This document shows positions 31,948-43,756 of a stretch of 64,000 bases of DNA, in pieces. The translations under genes were made by a program, and so were the position numbers. This DNA is from Fallopia convolvulus (Eukaryota > Streptophyta > Magnoliopsida > Caryophyllales > Polygonaceae). Under the pieces are notes generated by a model, which did not search any database, was not told where the DNA came from, and was given only the letters and a program-made list of their open reading frames with translations. The DNA lies in NCBI GenBank assembly GCA_964016875.1, contig OZ024734.1, positions 52,496,622-52,560,621 of the forward strand, read 5' to 3'. Numbering within the stretch: position 1 is the first letter of the stretch; each line of letters starts with the position of its first letter.

Positions 31948-32960
31948 GACGCTACTATTTGTAGACACCGAATACCTCTCAGCACGCAAGCTGGATGACC
32001 ACCACTAAACGACTCTTAGAGTAACAAACACTTTCTAACAATATACCCTTTATAACAAACTCCATAATATTATGGCATCTTTCCATGATTGGGCTTCATT
32101 CCCTGAATTGGCTGCATTACTTTTTTCTTAGAGTTGATGATTTATGGGCCCATACATGATGCTTGTATGATATCGGTTTCATTTGCATATATCCCACAAA
32201 CGTTTGTTGATCTATTATTAGTCTAGATTACTTGATTAAAATCATAGTTAAATAGATCCACATCTTTATTTCGTAAGTAGACAAGATTAATGTAGAAATG
32301 GTCATGGCCTTATAAAATTTTATAAAGAGTATTGTTGATTGTTGATCAAGGAATGATGTGGTAGAAGTGTACATGTATCTTTACTAATAATGTGATGACT
32401 TTCTTTCTTTTCTTTAGTTTCATGTTGACTTGTTACGGCTACTATTAGTGTGTAATATTTTTTATTTTGTCTTTTTTTTGGTGTAGAGTAGTTGTCAACA
32501 TGAAAGAATGTGAAACTTTTGAAGCACAAATTTAACAATTAATTTTCAAACTTGCTTCATACATTGACAGTCTAAACCACTTCAAATGCATACTCTAAAA
32601 TGTGATTTGAAGTAGGAGGGAGAACCGGAGGAACAATTCTTAGAGGAAGAGAGAAGGGTCAATAATAAAAAAAAGACAAATTGATGAATTAACTAAAGCA
32701 AGTCAAGAAAGTTTATAAAGTCAATGAAAATACGGAGGATGAAGATGCATATATCCTAAGAAGGTATGTTGTTTTTGTTAGAGAAAAGGACACTAAGCAT
32801 ATACACAAACTAACTTGTTTTAAATTGATAGAAGGAAAGAACAATTACAAACATTTCATATGAGAATTTCTCTAATGAGCCAAAAGACTTAGTCTTGATC
32901 CTTTTTAGATAATTTATGCACAAAGACTACAAACAACTAGAGGCTACTATTTGTAGACTC

Positions 32961-35370
32961 GTAACATAAAAGTATATTGTTGTTTTTCTTGAGTTTCATG
33001 TGGGCTTCAACATGGCTTTAGATGTGAGTTCGGGAGTTGAGTGTTACATAGGTTCCATGGTCGAGAGTGGTATCACACTTTCAAAATCCTTTATAATCAC
33101 TACATAATTGCACGCGAAATAACTTCAGGACTTGATTGACATATGCTCTCAGCATGAGAACTTGTTAAGTGTCAAAGGTGTTGTCCAAAAACCCATGGAG
33201 TATCCAAGTAAGTCGCTCGTCACAGAAGTTGTTTACTTTGTGGATGCATTTTTCAACGAAAAATTCAAACTATAGGAGAACACTTATCGTGGGAATGGTG
33301 GAAATATATTGCCTCATTGTTTTGGAATATTTTTAGGTAAACATAAAATTTATTCTCAAAATATTGACAAAGCTTGATTTTATAATTCTTTATAATCCTT
33401 TTTAATTTGTATTTTTTTATTTATAGGGATATAGCTTGAGGTCGTATGCATCCTTTCAAGTACAAAAAAGCTAGTGGCAACTTGTCATTCTTTGGGTTTG
33501 TCACTCGGGGGTGATAGGGGGAGGATACTCCCAAATATGGACATAGAGAAGAAATCATTGGATGATATGAAACTATTCAAGCAATTAATGTACAATGCTA
33601 TTTTCTTCAAATTCTTGAAAGAAGAAGTTGATTTTTTTATTTCTTCCTTGTAACTTGGCTCATTTTTTCAAATTCAATGAATCAGGATTCTATGTTTCTT
33701 TTTCACTCTCTTATTATTTTTTTTGAATATTCATTCAAGATTTAATTAATTTATTTGTTTGATTTGTATAGGTCAGAACCATCAATATTTTATACTGCTT
33801 ATGTGTACTTTTTGAATAAAGGGTAGAGAGTTGTATTTGCGCTGAAGCTAAAGAAGGTGCTGAAAGAAAATCATCCTTTAAAGTAAAAAATGGAATCACA
33901 ACTTGAGCAACATGGTTATTTAAGGGGTTGGTCTAAATCACTCAAGGTCGATATCGATAGTATTTACTATCGAATTTTGCTAAAAGGTCAAAAGGGGATG
34001 CTAAGAAGTTATAACAATTAACTGACATATCACAATTTTACGGAGCAATGTATCCACTTACTAATGAGAAAGAGTACAAACTGTATCGCCCTAAGGTAAG
34101 TTTTGGTTTATATTTATAAACTTGGTTTAGTATATATGGTTTATTTATTAGTTCTTTTTTATGTCATATTTTTAGTGTTCTTTTTGTAGAAAAAAATGGA
34201 TGATGACGACATAGAGAGCCACTTGAGCTACTTTTTTCCAAGTTTTTACATAAAAATATTTGAGTGTCTCTACCTATGTACAAAAATTGGGTAAGTAATT
34301 ATTCTGAAATTGGAGTGGTTATTCAATATGGTTATATCATAACATTGAAGTAACTATTTTCACTCTATTTTGCCAATGTTTTAAAAATTGCGAATGCTGA
34401 GCATTTGATGGCAGTATCAAGTTACTATTTTCGAGACGAGGGAGTAAAGGTAGAAGTTGCATCACTCGTCGGAAAATCCAATAGGTTCAGATCACAAAAA
34501 GAATCTAATTCTTGAGGTTCATGCTATTCTAGAGGACCCGTACTAAAATTTGCTTTGAGATTACATGGTTAAACTACTAGTTCACAATATAAGTGTAGAT
34601 AATATATTGAGTCGTTTTTCTTTGTTTTATGTAAAATTATAAAAAATCTGTAACCCCATTGGAAAATGGAATTGTACGAAGTACATTAAGATGTGATGTA
34701 CACATCGTAGTGGAAAAAGGCCAAAGCTATATACTCATAGTACTTTTCTGTAGAAAAAAGAGCTTGAATTGGTGCATCATCAAATTGATAACTAGTAGCT
34801 TGTGATGCTCTCTAGAGTCCTGTATGAAGAGCCACCTTCCATGAGACAAAGATTTGCCTTTATTTTTCAATATTATGATTATGTTCCTCGTCTCTTCACC
34901 TTCTTCATTCACCATCAACTTTCTTATTCCTTTCTTTATCTCATCCCTTTTGCCAACAACTATAACCCAACCTTCCACTCATCAATTACCTATGCCTTAA
35001 ATTCATATCCTGGTTTGTGAAGTAGATAGGGCAAGTTGGTGGTACACACCTTTTACATGCCCCCCAAAGTCAAGAGTTCCATCCACAATGTGTCCAAAAC
35101 CCCCTAATAGTCGTGTGAGCCCATTTCACAATGTCCTCTTCATGAATTTGGATTTGATTAGAGCTAGAAAACTCAGTATGTTTCACTCGCTATTTAATTG
35201 ATCATCAAGAAGGGAATAATCCCGATTACAATGTTATTTATAGTTTTTTTTTTACTTAGTTTAGTTATTGACCTTTTGCAACATCAGCAAGTCAATAAAC
35301 TCAATATAAGAACTTTCACTCATACAACTCATTAAGACTACACTAATACATCCCTTTACCCCCTCTTCAC
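32961..35370. other. AT-rich sequence, unassigned
   Basis: No supported gene. Short readable fragments occur (33780-34090, for example HGYLRGWSKSLKVDIDSIYY) with stops between them, perhaps a decayed coding element, but I cannot name it. ORFs at 34727-35020 look random. Confidence 0.4.
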
Positions 35371-35379
35371 GTTAAAATT

Positions 35380-36170
35380 TTTACTAAGCCCAACTTGCCA
35401 ATAAGATAGAGATGTTATGTCTATCCTTATGCCTTTGTCATCAAGTCTTTTAGTTGCAAGTGTGATGGAATATAAGTTGTTTGTAAGAATCCAGTTTGTA
35501 CCCTTTCTCGTGTAAAATATTGATTGCATTTCAAGTGCTACATTCTTTCAAAATAAAAAGCTACTACTAGTTGTGCCACCTTATTATCACAAAACAAAGT
35601 TGTAAGCAAATGAACTTGAAGCTTGAGATCCTTGTAAAGGAAATTCATCCACACTAACTATGCTATTGTGGATACCTTACTCTTGTATCCTGCCTCAACC
35701 GAGCTCCTAGAATTGTAGTTTGTTTCTTTGTTTTCCAAGATACTAAAGAATGTCCCGTAAACACACAAAAGCATGTCAAAGACCTTCTTGTGTCTATGCA
35801 TAAAACCCAATCTGCATCACTAAATCATGTGATGTTTAGATCTGTTTTAAAGGGATAGGACAAGTCTTTATCTCAATTCACTTTCAAATATTTCAAAACA
35901 TGCATAATTGCTTTCATGTGTCATGTGTAGCACCCTCGGGGCTGAAACAAATTGTGCCAAGTGTTGGACAACATGACGCAAATATGGCCTTGTTAAAGCT
36001 TAAGTACACCAACCTTCTATATTGCTAAGAATTTATAAGCAACTCACCTACATCCGATTATAATTAAAGACCTTTTGGCAGATGAAGTTTGCCTCATACG
36101 ACCTATCATATGAGAATCTTGTAAATTATCTTGGATATATTTTTTTCGACTCAAGTAAGCACTAGTTGAT
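35380..36170 (-). pseudogene. Ty1/copia reverse transcriptase-RNase H relic
   Basis: Minus-strand readings in shifting frames keep the copia order: GKLINSLAI, HVLKYLKVN, FSDADWVLCIDTRRSLTCFC, SLVSWKTKKQTT, CDNK-like VIIRWHN and ILHEKGYKLD. The DADW, SW.TKKQ and TRRS motifs are diagnostic for copia RNase H. Many stops and frameshifts make it a decayed fragment. No LTRs found beside it. Confidence 0.8.
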
Positions 36171-36727
36171 GTCCCGAATATCTCCATTCCAAGAAAATGT
36201 AATACATGGGTTTGCGGAGAACCTGGTTGTAAATCCCTCTCTAACTGTTTTTATAAAATATTCTAAATATATCTTTTGGGTATTTTGGGCCAAACTCCAA
36301 CATTTCTTTTCCTCTTCTTTTATGTTTTTCAAATCTTGGCTCGGAAGCCCAGTTTAGGCTCAACCCAATTGGTCCCATGACAAGCATGATCTTTGCCTCC
36401 CTCCTATTTTCTTTTCCCACCTATTATCTTATTCTTTTTCATCCTTCCTAAACCTAGACCTCGCTTGTGTTTTGTGCCGCACCATTCGAAGGAAGGAAGG
36501 AGAACGACGCTAACAGTGGTGGATCAGGAAAATTTTGGGGGGTTGAAATTACTGAATAAAAGTGTGGGATTTTCGACGAATAATACTATACAAATGGGTC
36601 ATTTGTATGTCATAAGGATAAAAACGACTTTAAATAATACCATGTATTTACTTTCAACAAATAATAATACGAACTTTAAAAATCATCAACAATAATATGA
36701 ACTATTTGTAAGGCCCAAGCCTTTAGA

Positions 36728-36835
36728 AGCGCTATCCCATGTCAACCCAAGGACTTCCCAAGATGTCACCCATCCTGGTACTACTCTCGTCCTTACACGC
36801 TTAACTTCTGAGTTCTTTGTCCTCACTCGAATTCA
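36728..36835 (-). other. 5S rRNA-like segment in Cassandra LTR (left copy)
   Basis: Matches the 3' two-thirds of plant 5S rRNA, including the internal polymerase III promoter part (AGTTAAGCGTG) and GGATGGGTGAC.TC.TGGGAAG. It is part of the LTR, not an rRNA gene. Confidence 0.85.
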
Positions 36836-37039
36836 GAAAAGGAAGAGCTCTTGTTGACATGGGGAGCACCTCAATCCCTTATAAATTATCAGGGTGTTAC
36901 AATCTCCCCCACTTAAGCACTTGACGTCCTCGTCAAGGCCCAAGGACCAACCTCCGGGTCGAGTGACCGCCCACAAGGCCAAGCCAACTCGTAACCCAGA
37001 GTCGGCTCTGATACCATTTATAAGGCCCAAGCCTTTAGA

Positions 37040-37147
37040 AGCGTTATCCCATGTCAACCCAAGGACTTCCCAAGAGGTCACCCATCCTGGTACTACTCTC
37101 GTCCTTGCACACTTAACTTCTGAGTTCTTTGTCCTCACTCGAACTCA
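37040..37147 (-). other. 5S rRNA-like segment in Cassandra LTR (right copy)
   Basis: Second copy of the 5S-like segment, with a few differences (TGCAAGG for TGTAAGG, GACCTCTTGG for GACATCTTGG). As the upstream LTR on the minus strand it would drive transcription. Confidence 0.85.
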
Positions 37148-37259
37148 GAAAAGGAAGAGCTCTTGTTGACATGGGGAGCACCTCAATCCCTTATAAATTA
37201 TCGGGGTGTTACACTATTGTCATTGAACCAAAAATGATATGATTCCATTTTCCGATCAG

Positions 37260-38150
37260 TTTTCCGTTGGAAGTGATGATGTGTCGATCGGAAATCCTTC
37301 ATGGCAACTTAATATATTGCACTTATTTTTCTTTTTAATTTCTTACTTGCCATGCCATTAAGTAGCCATGTTAGTTAAATTACAAAAAAATAATTAAACT
37401 AACGAATAAGATTTGTAGAATTTGAAAAGTAGTAAATAAACAAAAGCTTATAAATCTAAAGTGAGTCATCAAAATTTAACGAAGAGAAATAAAGAAACAA
37501 AACTCTTAAATCTTCTTGACATTTTTTTTATCTTTTCAATTTTTTAATACTCACACCATCATCTTCAGTCTACAGCCTCCGGCCATATATCCAATCGCTT
37601 CTTTCTAATTGCCGCCTTACTCTTCGACCGCTCGCATCCCTTTTGTTGTCGCTGCCACTATCGCCGCCCACCACATGATAAAATTAATTTAGAGATTTCT
37701 CTTTCTTGTTCGTACTTGAAATCAGATCTGATATCTGAATAAGGACTTGTCTTTCAATAAGGATTGATCAAATTAATTAATTAATTTAGGGATTTGACAG
37801 TTTGAAACTAAAGAAATCAATATCTATGCCGAATTTATAGTTGCCGACAAAAAGGGCGCTCGTTTTGGAAGAGGTAGTCAAGAAAATCAGTTCCATTACA
37901 AAGATTGTGAAGCTAAGACGATAGGATCGTAAAATTGAATGGGATCCCCGGGAGAGGGGAAAGGCTATCGGCAAGGCAGAGATGAACGTGACGGCAATAT
38001 TGTAATTGATGAAGATGGAGAAGAGTTGGATGATGAAGATAAGTAATTTTTATTAAAAATAAAAATAATGACATGGAATTTAAAAAAAAAAGAAAACAAA
38101 ATGATGTTATGCCATGTGTGTTTCTGATCGCCACATCATGGTCAAGTGCA
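37260..38150. mobile_element. Decayed inverted-repeat element, possibly Mutator-like
   Basis: The left part GATGATGTGTCGATCGGAAA...CATGGCAA and the complement of the right part CATGATGTGGCGATCAGAAA...CATGGCAT are inverted relatives. The ends and target duplication are not clear. The interior is non-coding for me. Confidence 0.45.
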
Positions 38151-38168
38151 CTGCAATGTTGTATTCAT

Positions 38169-38214
38169 ACCTTTTTATGCACATGGTCTTCGAACGGCGA
38201 GGTCCACTCCACAT
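38169..38214 (-). pseudogene. 46-bp piece of a kelch gene exon
   Basis: ACCTTTTTATGCACATGGTC and GGCGAGGTCCACTCCACAT match the second exon of the kelch gene (about 41546-41591) with about four differences. On the minus strand it encodes the WTSPFEDHMHKKV part. Isolated; no other part of the gene is nearby. Confidence 0.8.
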
Positions 38215-38929
38215 GAATGATTTTTTTTTCATCGGCATTATGTGCAAAGCACGATCTAGAAAGTGAAGTTCATCTTTGTTAAGTAATGTATTTCACAGGT
38301 AAACTATATAGGGAGTTATTTTCCAAGAGCTTATATAAAGATATAGATTTTGCTACATACAATTTTGTAGTATCATGACTATATTGTTTGTTTAACTTCA
38401 ACACATGGAATATAAACTCCTCACTCTTGGCATAATACGATTTATACGTGTGTATATTCTTTGTACCATATAGTAGCAAAATCGATCTCAATGTAGATGA
38501 TTGGTCAAAAGGAGGCAAATGAGTCAATATTAAGGTGGATGTGTGGTTTAGATGCCGTAGTAGTTCATGTTTATAAATGATATGGTTCATTTTTAGGATT
38601 GATAAGTCTCATGTACAATGTAAGTCAAATGGTTCATTATTCAAAATTTTATGCTCGTGTGTTGTTGGGTTCATAATAATTATAAAAAAAATTCATGCAG
38701 AAACTACTTATTTCACAAGCTTTAATGAAAAATTCTTGTTCCAAGTGTGAAAGGCATCTTTAACATTAGATTTGTTTGTTGAAATAAGCTCAATTGGTTT
38801 CAATAATTTTATTTTATCGACTTATTGTTTCTAATTTTTTATAGGTTTATTATAGTTGTTCTATTGGTTTATGATTTTGAATGTTTAGGTTCATAATAAT
38901 TGTCAAATATAACTCATGTCATTTGATAG

Positions 38930-38998
38930 CCTATTAGCTCAACGATAGAGAAATATGCATGTACACATAGATGTGGGTTCAAATCCCACATATGCTAA
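38930..38998 (+). repeat. tRNA-like / SINE-head-like sequence
   Basis: TTAGCTCAACGATAGAG resembles an A box and GGTTCAAATCCC a B box; GTGGGTTCAAATCCCAC forms a perfect T-arm. The D-arm and acceptor stem do not fold well, so this is more likely a decayed tRNA-derived SINE head than a tRNA gene. Confidence 0.4.
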
Positions 38999-39499
38999 TT
39001 CAAGAGCTTGAACGATAAAAGATTTAAAGAAACTGATACTAATTTGAATTGCAATTTCCTTTTAGATTTTTCTATAATTAATATAAGTTTAAAAAATCGG
39101 TTTGTATACATATCACTCATGATGAGAATTTTTTGTGCCGTTTTAAGATGCTTGATTTGCAAAACTACATTCTTGCAACTAATGGTGTTGGACCTTGTAC
39201 TATATCTTGCCAGAAGGGGACATCCTTTTAATGATGTTGATTGATTTTTGAACAACATCGTGTCTTCCATGGGATATCTCAAATCCAATTCTGAATCAAT
39301 TAAAGAGATTATAAGGAGCACCTTAATGAGTGAAGCTCCATTTAAAGCTTGAGAAGGAGGGTGTTCGGTTTATTTCTTTTGATTCATGTTTTGGTAAGAT
39401 AAGGTTCATAATATTTTATTTTAGTAAGGTAAGATAAGCTCCCTTGTAAAGCTTGAGAAGAAGGGTGTTCGTTTCGATTAAAAAAAAGGAGGGTGTTCG

Positions 39500-40205
39500 C
39501 AGGGACGGAATCAGGAATAGATTTCGGGGTGGGCTGAATTTACCTTAACAGAGAACAAAGATTTTGAAATTTTTCTGAGCATAATTGCATTTTTCTGATT
39601 AAGACGAGCATTTTTCTCGCCATAACAGTAGTTGATTAAGTGGAAGATTAAGATCATTTTTCTGAGCATAATTACATAACTCAACATTCAAATCGATTAC
39701 CTTTTCTTCCAATTGAAGACTCGATTATGGGTACAGCGTTCACCGGAACCGAAGCAGGAGCGCCTGGAGCGGACAGCCCCATCAACAGCGGTTCGTCCTC
39801 CTCCAGTACGGGCTCCTTGTTCTCGCCATTATCTGCCATGGATGATGGATGATGGGCCCTGATTCACAAACCCAATTACCCAATTTCTCAATAAAGTAAA
39901 ACTATTGTAAGGGATGATAGATACGAAGTTGAATCAATTTGATACCTGATTGTTAGGTTTTGGAGTTTTCCCCCAAATACGATTCTTCCAGTATTCCGAA
40001 ATCCCAATAGAATAAAATGAAGATATTAATTAATTAGGAAAAAAAAAGAGTTCAAAGAGGCGAGAGAGCGAGCGGCATTTACTGTGCTTTCAATAAGTTT
40101 GGGCCTTGGGCTTTGCAAGCCATATAAACTGCTATACTAAAAAAAATTTATTTTTTTTCGGGGTGGGTTGCAGCACACACCAGCCCACACCTCATTCCGT
40201 GCCTG
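39500..40205 (-). mobile_element. hAT-like non-autonomous element with captured exon, 706 bp
   Basis: Left end CAGGGACGGAATCAGG and right end complement CAGGCACGGAATGAGG are inverted. GGTGTTCG flanks both sides (39492-39499 and 40206-40213), an 8-bp duplication. Termini resemble those of the element at 16459-17093 only loosely. The interior holds a GC-rich gene piece on the minus strand. Confidence 0.88.
39701..39839 (-). pseudogene. Captured 5' exon of an unidentified gene
   Basis: An ATG at 39839 opens a 46-codon frame MADNGENKEPVLEEDEPLLM followed by a Pro/Ala/Val stretch, ending at a good splice donor (AAAAG|GTAATC). Just upstream, CAG|GTATCA and CAG|GGCCC suggest a 5' leader intron was captured as well. 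I do not recognise the parent gene. Confidence 0.55.
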
Positions 40206-40570
40206 GGTGTTCGATTCATATCTATCTGTGCTATTTTAACCAAGAGCTTAGAATATTTGGGTAACACATATGCATAGTACGTACGCCTTAGGAAACATCA
40301 TGATCCATGGTCGAGGAATGTCGTGTTGTTGAGATATTGGGCATTGTCCCACATCGGTAATTAAGGGGAAAAAATGCCAATATATATTTAAGATGAAATA
40401 TCTACCTATTGACTTAAACTTTTGGGTAAAAATGAATTTAAACTTATATTAAAATAATAAATATCAAAACGGGTCCGATCTCGGAGTAGTTTAACAATTG
40501 GGCTAGCCACACTTAGAAACTTTTTGTTTAGGTAAAAAAGTGAATCTAAAATTGTATGAAAAATAATAAA

Positions 40571-40589
40571 TACTCCGTACTACGGAGTA
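40571..40589. repeat. Perfect palindrome TACTCCGTA-C-TACGGAGTA
   Basis: Nine-base arms around one base. TACTCCGTA is the common end of small plant MITEs, so this may be an excision or dimer remnant. Confidence 0.6.
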
Positions 40590-41313
40590 TAATCGATGTA
40601 ATCTCTTGTCCACGATTAACTACCGCCCACTGGAAAATTTAAAACATGTGAAAAAAGCATTGGTCAGCGACATAACTTTCATTAATTGGGTAGAAAAAAA
40701 ATAACCGATCAATAGGTCAGTTCAAATAAGCAATCCTTTCTATTACCTAAAAAAAAAAAAAGCAATCCTTTCAACTGCCCAACGTCCACAAATTGATGGG
40801 TCACTATTTCTAGGAAGATAGATTCAATTATCAAACCAAATATATAATAAGTTAAACAAAATTTTATCTTAACGTCATGCCTTCATGCTAGCTAGCTAGC
40901 CTATTAATAGACTATAAATCGAATCAGAATTAAACCGCTCTTATATCATGTTAAAGTCCGGTGAGATAATATAATGTGGGAGTCCACGCGCCCGTTCGTG
41001 TGTATATTAGACCCATCACTTAAACCCATAATATTTCATCATAAAGCCAATTAGTCATAGGAGGAGTAACTAAAAATATATATACTAGAAATTTTATGTT
41101 TTAATTTTTTAATGCAGGAAGAAGCTTTTTGTTCCACATAATTCATAACTAAACCTAACAATTCTCTCTCATATCTTAATTCCTCACAAATCACACGTCC
41201 CTAAGTTGAACTCTACTCCACCTTTTCAAATTGAGCTTAAAAAGGCTAAACAATAATCACCATGAGATAGATATGAATCAGACAGGTAAAGGAAGTAGCA
41301 CCACCTTTTCTAT

Positions 41314-43206
41314 TCAAACAGGGATGAATTCAAGCAATGTGTAAGCGTTGGGAATCTCAAAGATGTGGCTAGAAATGGGAATGAGGCGTATGGTAGAGCC
41401 ATTCCGATCAACTTGAACCTTGAGCAAGAAAACCAACATGTTATCACGAGAAGCGTCACGAGAAAGAACATCCGCGGTGTCCCGATGAGCCAAGCACAGA
41501 GTCCGGGGTCCCAAAGTAAACACGGCGTTGAACTCCCTATGAGCCACCTTTTTATGCATATGGTCTTCAAAGGGCGAGGTCCACTCCACATCCAACCAGA
41601 TCCCGCTCACTAAATCATAGGCCCCAAGGATCGAGGAGCGGTACTTTTTACGGTTGTGGATGTAGAGCACGTCGTCAGCAACGGTGGCGATGTGGTACCA
41701 TTGCTGGAAGCTCGGGGCAAGGCATTTCCATGGACTAGTACCTGTTTGTTCCAATTTGATGAGACACAACTATTAGTTCCAACACATCATATTCAATGTA
41801 GCGGTGTAAGAATTCATATTTATGGAATCATGGCGATAATTTTTATTAGCCCAGCGAGTTTTATTTTAAAATCAATTGACAATAGAAAGAGTAATCCGCT
41901 GAATTATATACTAGTCCACTTAATGTTTTAGTACACTCATCTATTAAGCACTTTTTACTTATAAGCAATACTTTTTTTATCTGGAAATGCCGTAAAAAGT
42001 AATTACTTTTCACATATTCCGAGACAAAAAAACATTACTCCCTCCAATCCAAAATAAGTGTCGTTTTAGTCTTCGACACAAGATTTAAGAAAAGCATTAA
42101 CTAAACTCAAAACTATAACTTTTTTATAAATTTTATCACTGAATACCTTTTTTAACCAATGAATAAATAACATTAATCAATAAAAACACATTCCAATAAC
42201 AATTCTCATAACTCACTCATAATTAATTGCCTAGAAAATCTAAAGCGACACATAAAATGAATTAAATTTGAAGGGTTAAAACGACACTTAATTTGGATCG
42301 GAGGGAGTACTTGTTAGCAAAAAGTACTTGTAAGTGTAACAAGGCATAAGTCCCAAGTTTTATCCTCTAACAATTTTACACCAAATTAATGATCTTTGTA
42401 CAAATAACCAAAATTTACACCTTTTTCATGCAATTTAGCAACTATATACATTGACCATAAACCATCTCCATCTCAGTCTCTTAGCTTAATTCATATTCAT
42501 CATCATTGACCTAGTGAGGCTTCGCTACAATAGAATCTAGGGGGACAAGAAAAGGGAGTACCGATAGAGTGATAGACCCAAGAAAAACTAAAATTTGGCT
42601 ATGTGAGAATAATAATTGAATTTAGCTAGAATGCACTAAAATTGATATAGAGACTAAATCCATCTCAAAAACAGTATATAAAAGTCAATGAGCATGAGGA
42701 TGCGTCCCCGACTTAATTCATATTCACGGTGTTAATTTGCGACTAATGTTGAATGTACCATTGTTTCCGTCGGGGTAGAAGGCGTACAGAGAAGGCTCAT
42801 CGAGGCCGCCACCAGACAACTGCAAAAGGACGCGATTGTTTTTCGAGTCAGGAAGCACACGATAATAGACATGAGCCTGAACAAGCTGAGACGGCAAAGG
42901 AGCGTCGAAAAACCTCCACTCTCCAACAGCAGGATCAAAAACCTCAGGACAAGGACGATACAATCCAAAGCTGTATATCTTTCCATTAAGTTCAGCACAA
43001 TGGGGAACTATGCGATCCACATTCGGGACTCGAACGCGACTCCACGCCGACACCAGACGAGACGAGTCCAAATCAAGACAAGCCCCGCCCAAATACAAAT
43101 CCTCGGGGCGTCCGGGATCGGAAAGCAAGTCCTGAACGCAAACCAAGTCTTCGATGCTAGGATTGAGACCGCCGAGGATGTAGAGACAAGAGCCTGAAAG
43201 AACCAT
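41314..43206 (-). CDS. Kelch-repeat protein (F-box/kelch type without visible F-box)
   Basis: Two exons, 43206-42759 and 41741-41314, join in phase (AATG|GT... with ...CAG|GTACTAG) into 291 residues. Kelch-like blocks are visible: MVLSGSCLYILGGLN, LNGKIYSFGLY..CPEVFDPAVGEW, and later VLYIHNRKK...LGAYDLVSGIWLDV. The C-terminus IFEIPNAYTLLEFIPV closes the protein. Kelch repeats form a propeller that binds partner proteins. No F-box is seen. In-frame coding potential continues upstream of 43206 (QIELSCFPSLLYCTLPGS) to a TGA near 43287, beyond which another frame carries similar-looking protein, so the true N-terminus may lie upstream and be frameshifted. The intron contains a Stowaway MITE. Confidence 0.8.
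42038..42307. mobile_element. Stowaway MITE, 270 bp
   Basis: Left CTCCCTCCAATCCAAAATAA and right complement CTCCCTCCGATCCAAATTAA are inverted, followed by GTGTCGTTTTA on both sides. TA flanks both ends. Located in the intron of the kelch gene. Non-coding. Confidence 0.92.
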
Positions 43207-43268
43207 GGAGCCAGGGAGTGTGCAATAGAGGAGGGAAGGAAAGCAAGAGAGTTCGATTTGATCAGATT

Positions 43269-43466
43269 TCAGATCATCAAGTGAAATTCAGTTCTAATGT
43301 AGTGGATCTGAGTTTCAGATCCATCAGGATCCACCGGTCCTAGTATTGCGGAAGATCGCACTAGTATCTTCTTTTCTTCCATTCTTTTTCTGCTCTCCTC
43401 TTTGTCCACGTAGCAATAGCAACAAGAACAGGAACAAGAACAGCGCCGTTGCGTTGGCGATTGCAA
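43269..43466 (-). pseudogene. Possible frameshifted N-terminal part of the kelch gene
   Basis: This minus-strand frame ends GPVDPDGSETQIHYIRTEFH then LMI and stop. One base over, the sequence reads LDDLKSDQIELSCFPSLL into the main kelch frame. The join TEFH/LDDL looks like one broken protein with a single-base indel near 43279-43284. Alternatively it is only 5' leader. Confidence 0.5.
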
Positions 43467-43756
43467 ATCGATGCCGGTCGGAGCAACAGATTGTAGTCTG
43501 CAACAAGCGTTTGAAAGAAACGAAGAAGGGACGATGAAATCCCTAATTAATTAAAAAGCTTCTTTTTAAAAAGCCCAATTTTGAAAAATCAGGCAAATAG
43601 CCCAAATGCTAAAAGTTGAACTGGGCTTCCTAGGCAAAAAGCCCAAACGAGTGTATTGGTTAAACGAGTGATCTCAAAGGAGAGGGGATAATTTGGTAAA
43701 TATTTTATTTTTAAATGGTTAATCAATGTTATTTTTGTCGGGTTTAATTTAAAATA

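Larger units (their letters stand above)
28995..32960. repeat. Old tandem duplication, unit about 1.0-1.2 kb without insertions
   Basis: Unit 1 starts near 28995, unit 2 at about 31950. Matching blocks are 29030-29540 with 31980-32530 (for example TTTTATAAAGAGTATT.TTGATTGTTGAT, GGAATGATGTGGTAGAA) and 31225-31615 with 32580-32945 (for example GATGCATATATCC, AAGGACACTAAGC). The motif GCTACTATTTGTAGAC marks the unit borders. Unit 1 contains the two solo LTRs listed separately. The content of the unit is unassigned. Confidence 0.8.
36707..37213 (-). mobile_element. Cassandra-type TRIM retrotransposon, 507 bp
   Basis: Two 195-bp LTRs (36707-36901 and 37019-37213) with TGTAACACC starts on the minus strand flank a 117-bp interior. 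The interior has a primer-binding site TGGTATCAGAGCCGAC and a purine tract GTGGGGGAGAT. CTATT flanks both ends (36702-36706 and 37214-37218). Each LTR contains 5S rRNA-like sequence (AAGTTAAGCGTG, CGAGAGTAGTACCAGGATGG), the defining trait of Cassandra. No protein is encoded. One LTR end has TA in place of TG. Confidence 0.95.

Noticed and set aside
32320..32538. Minus-strand 72-residue ORF
   Set aside because: It lies in the duplicated AT-rich unit and is not conserved as an open frame in the other copy.
36728..37147. 5S rRNA genes
   Set aside because: The two 5S-like segments are incomplete and sit in direct repeats with primer site, purine tract and target duplication, so they belong to Cassandra LTRs.
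38930..38998. Functional tRNA gene
   Set aside because: Only the T-arm folds well; D-arm and acceptor stem are not supported.
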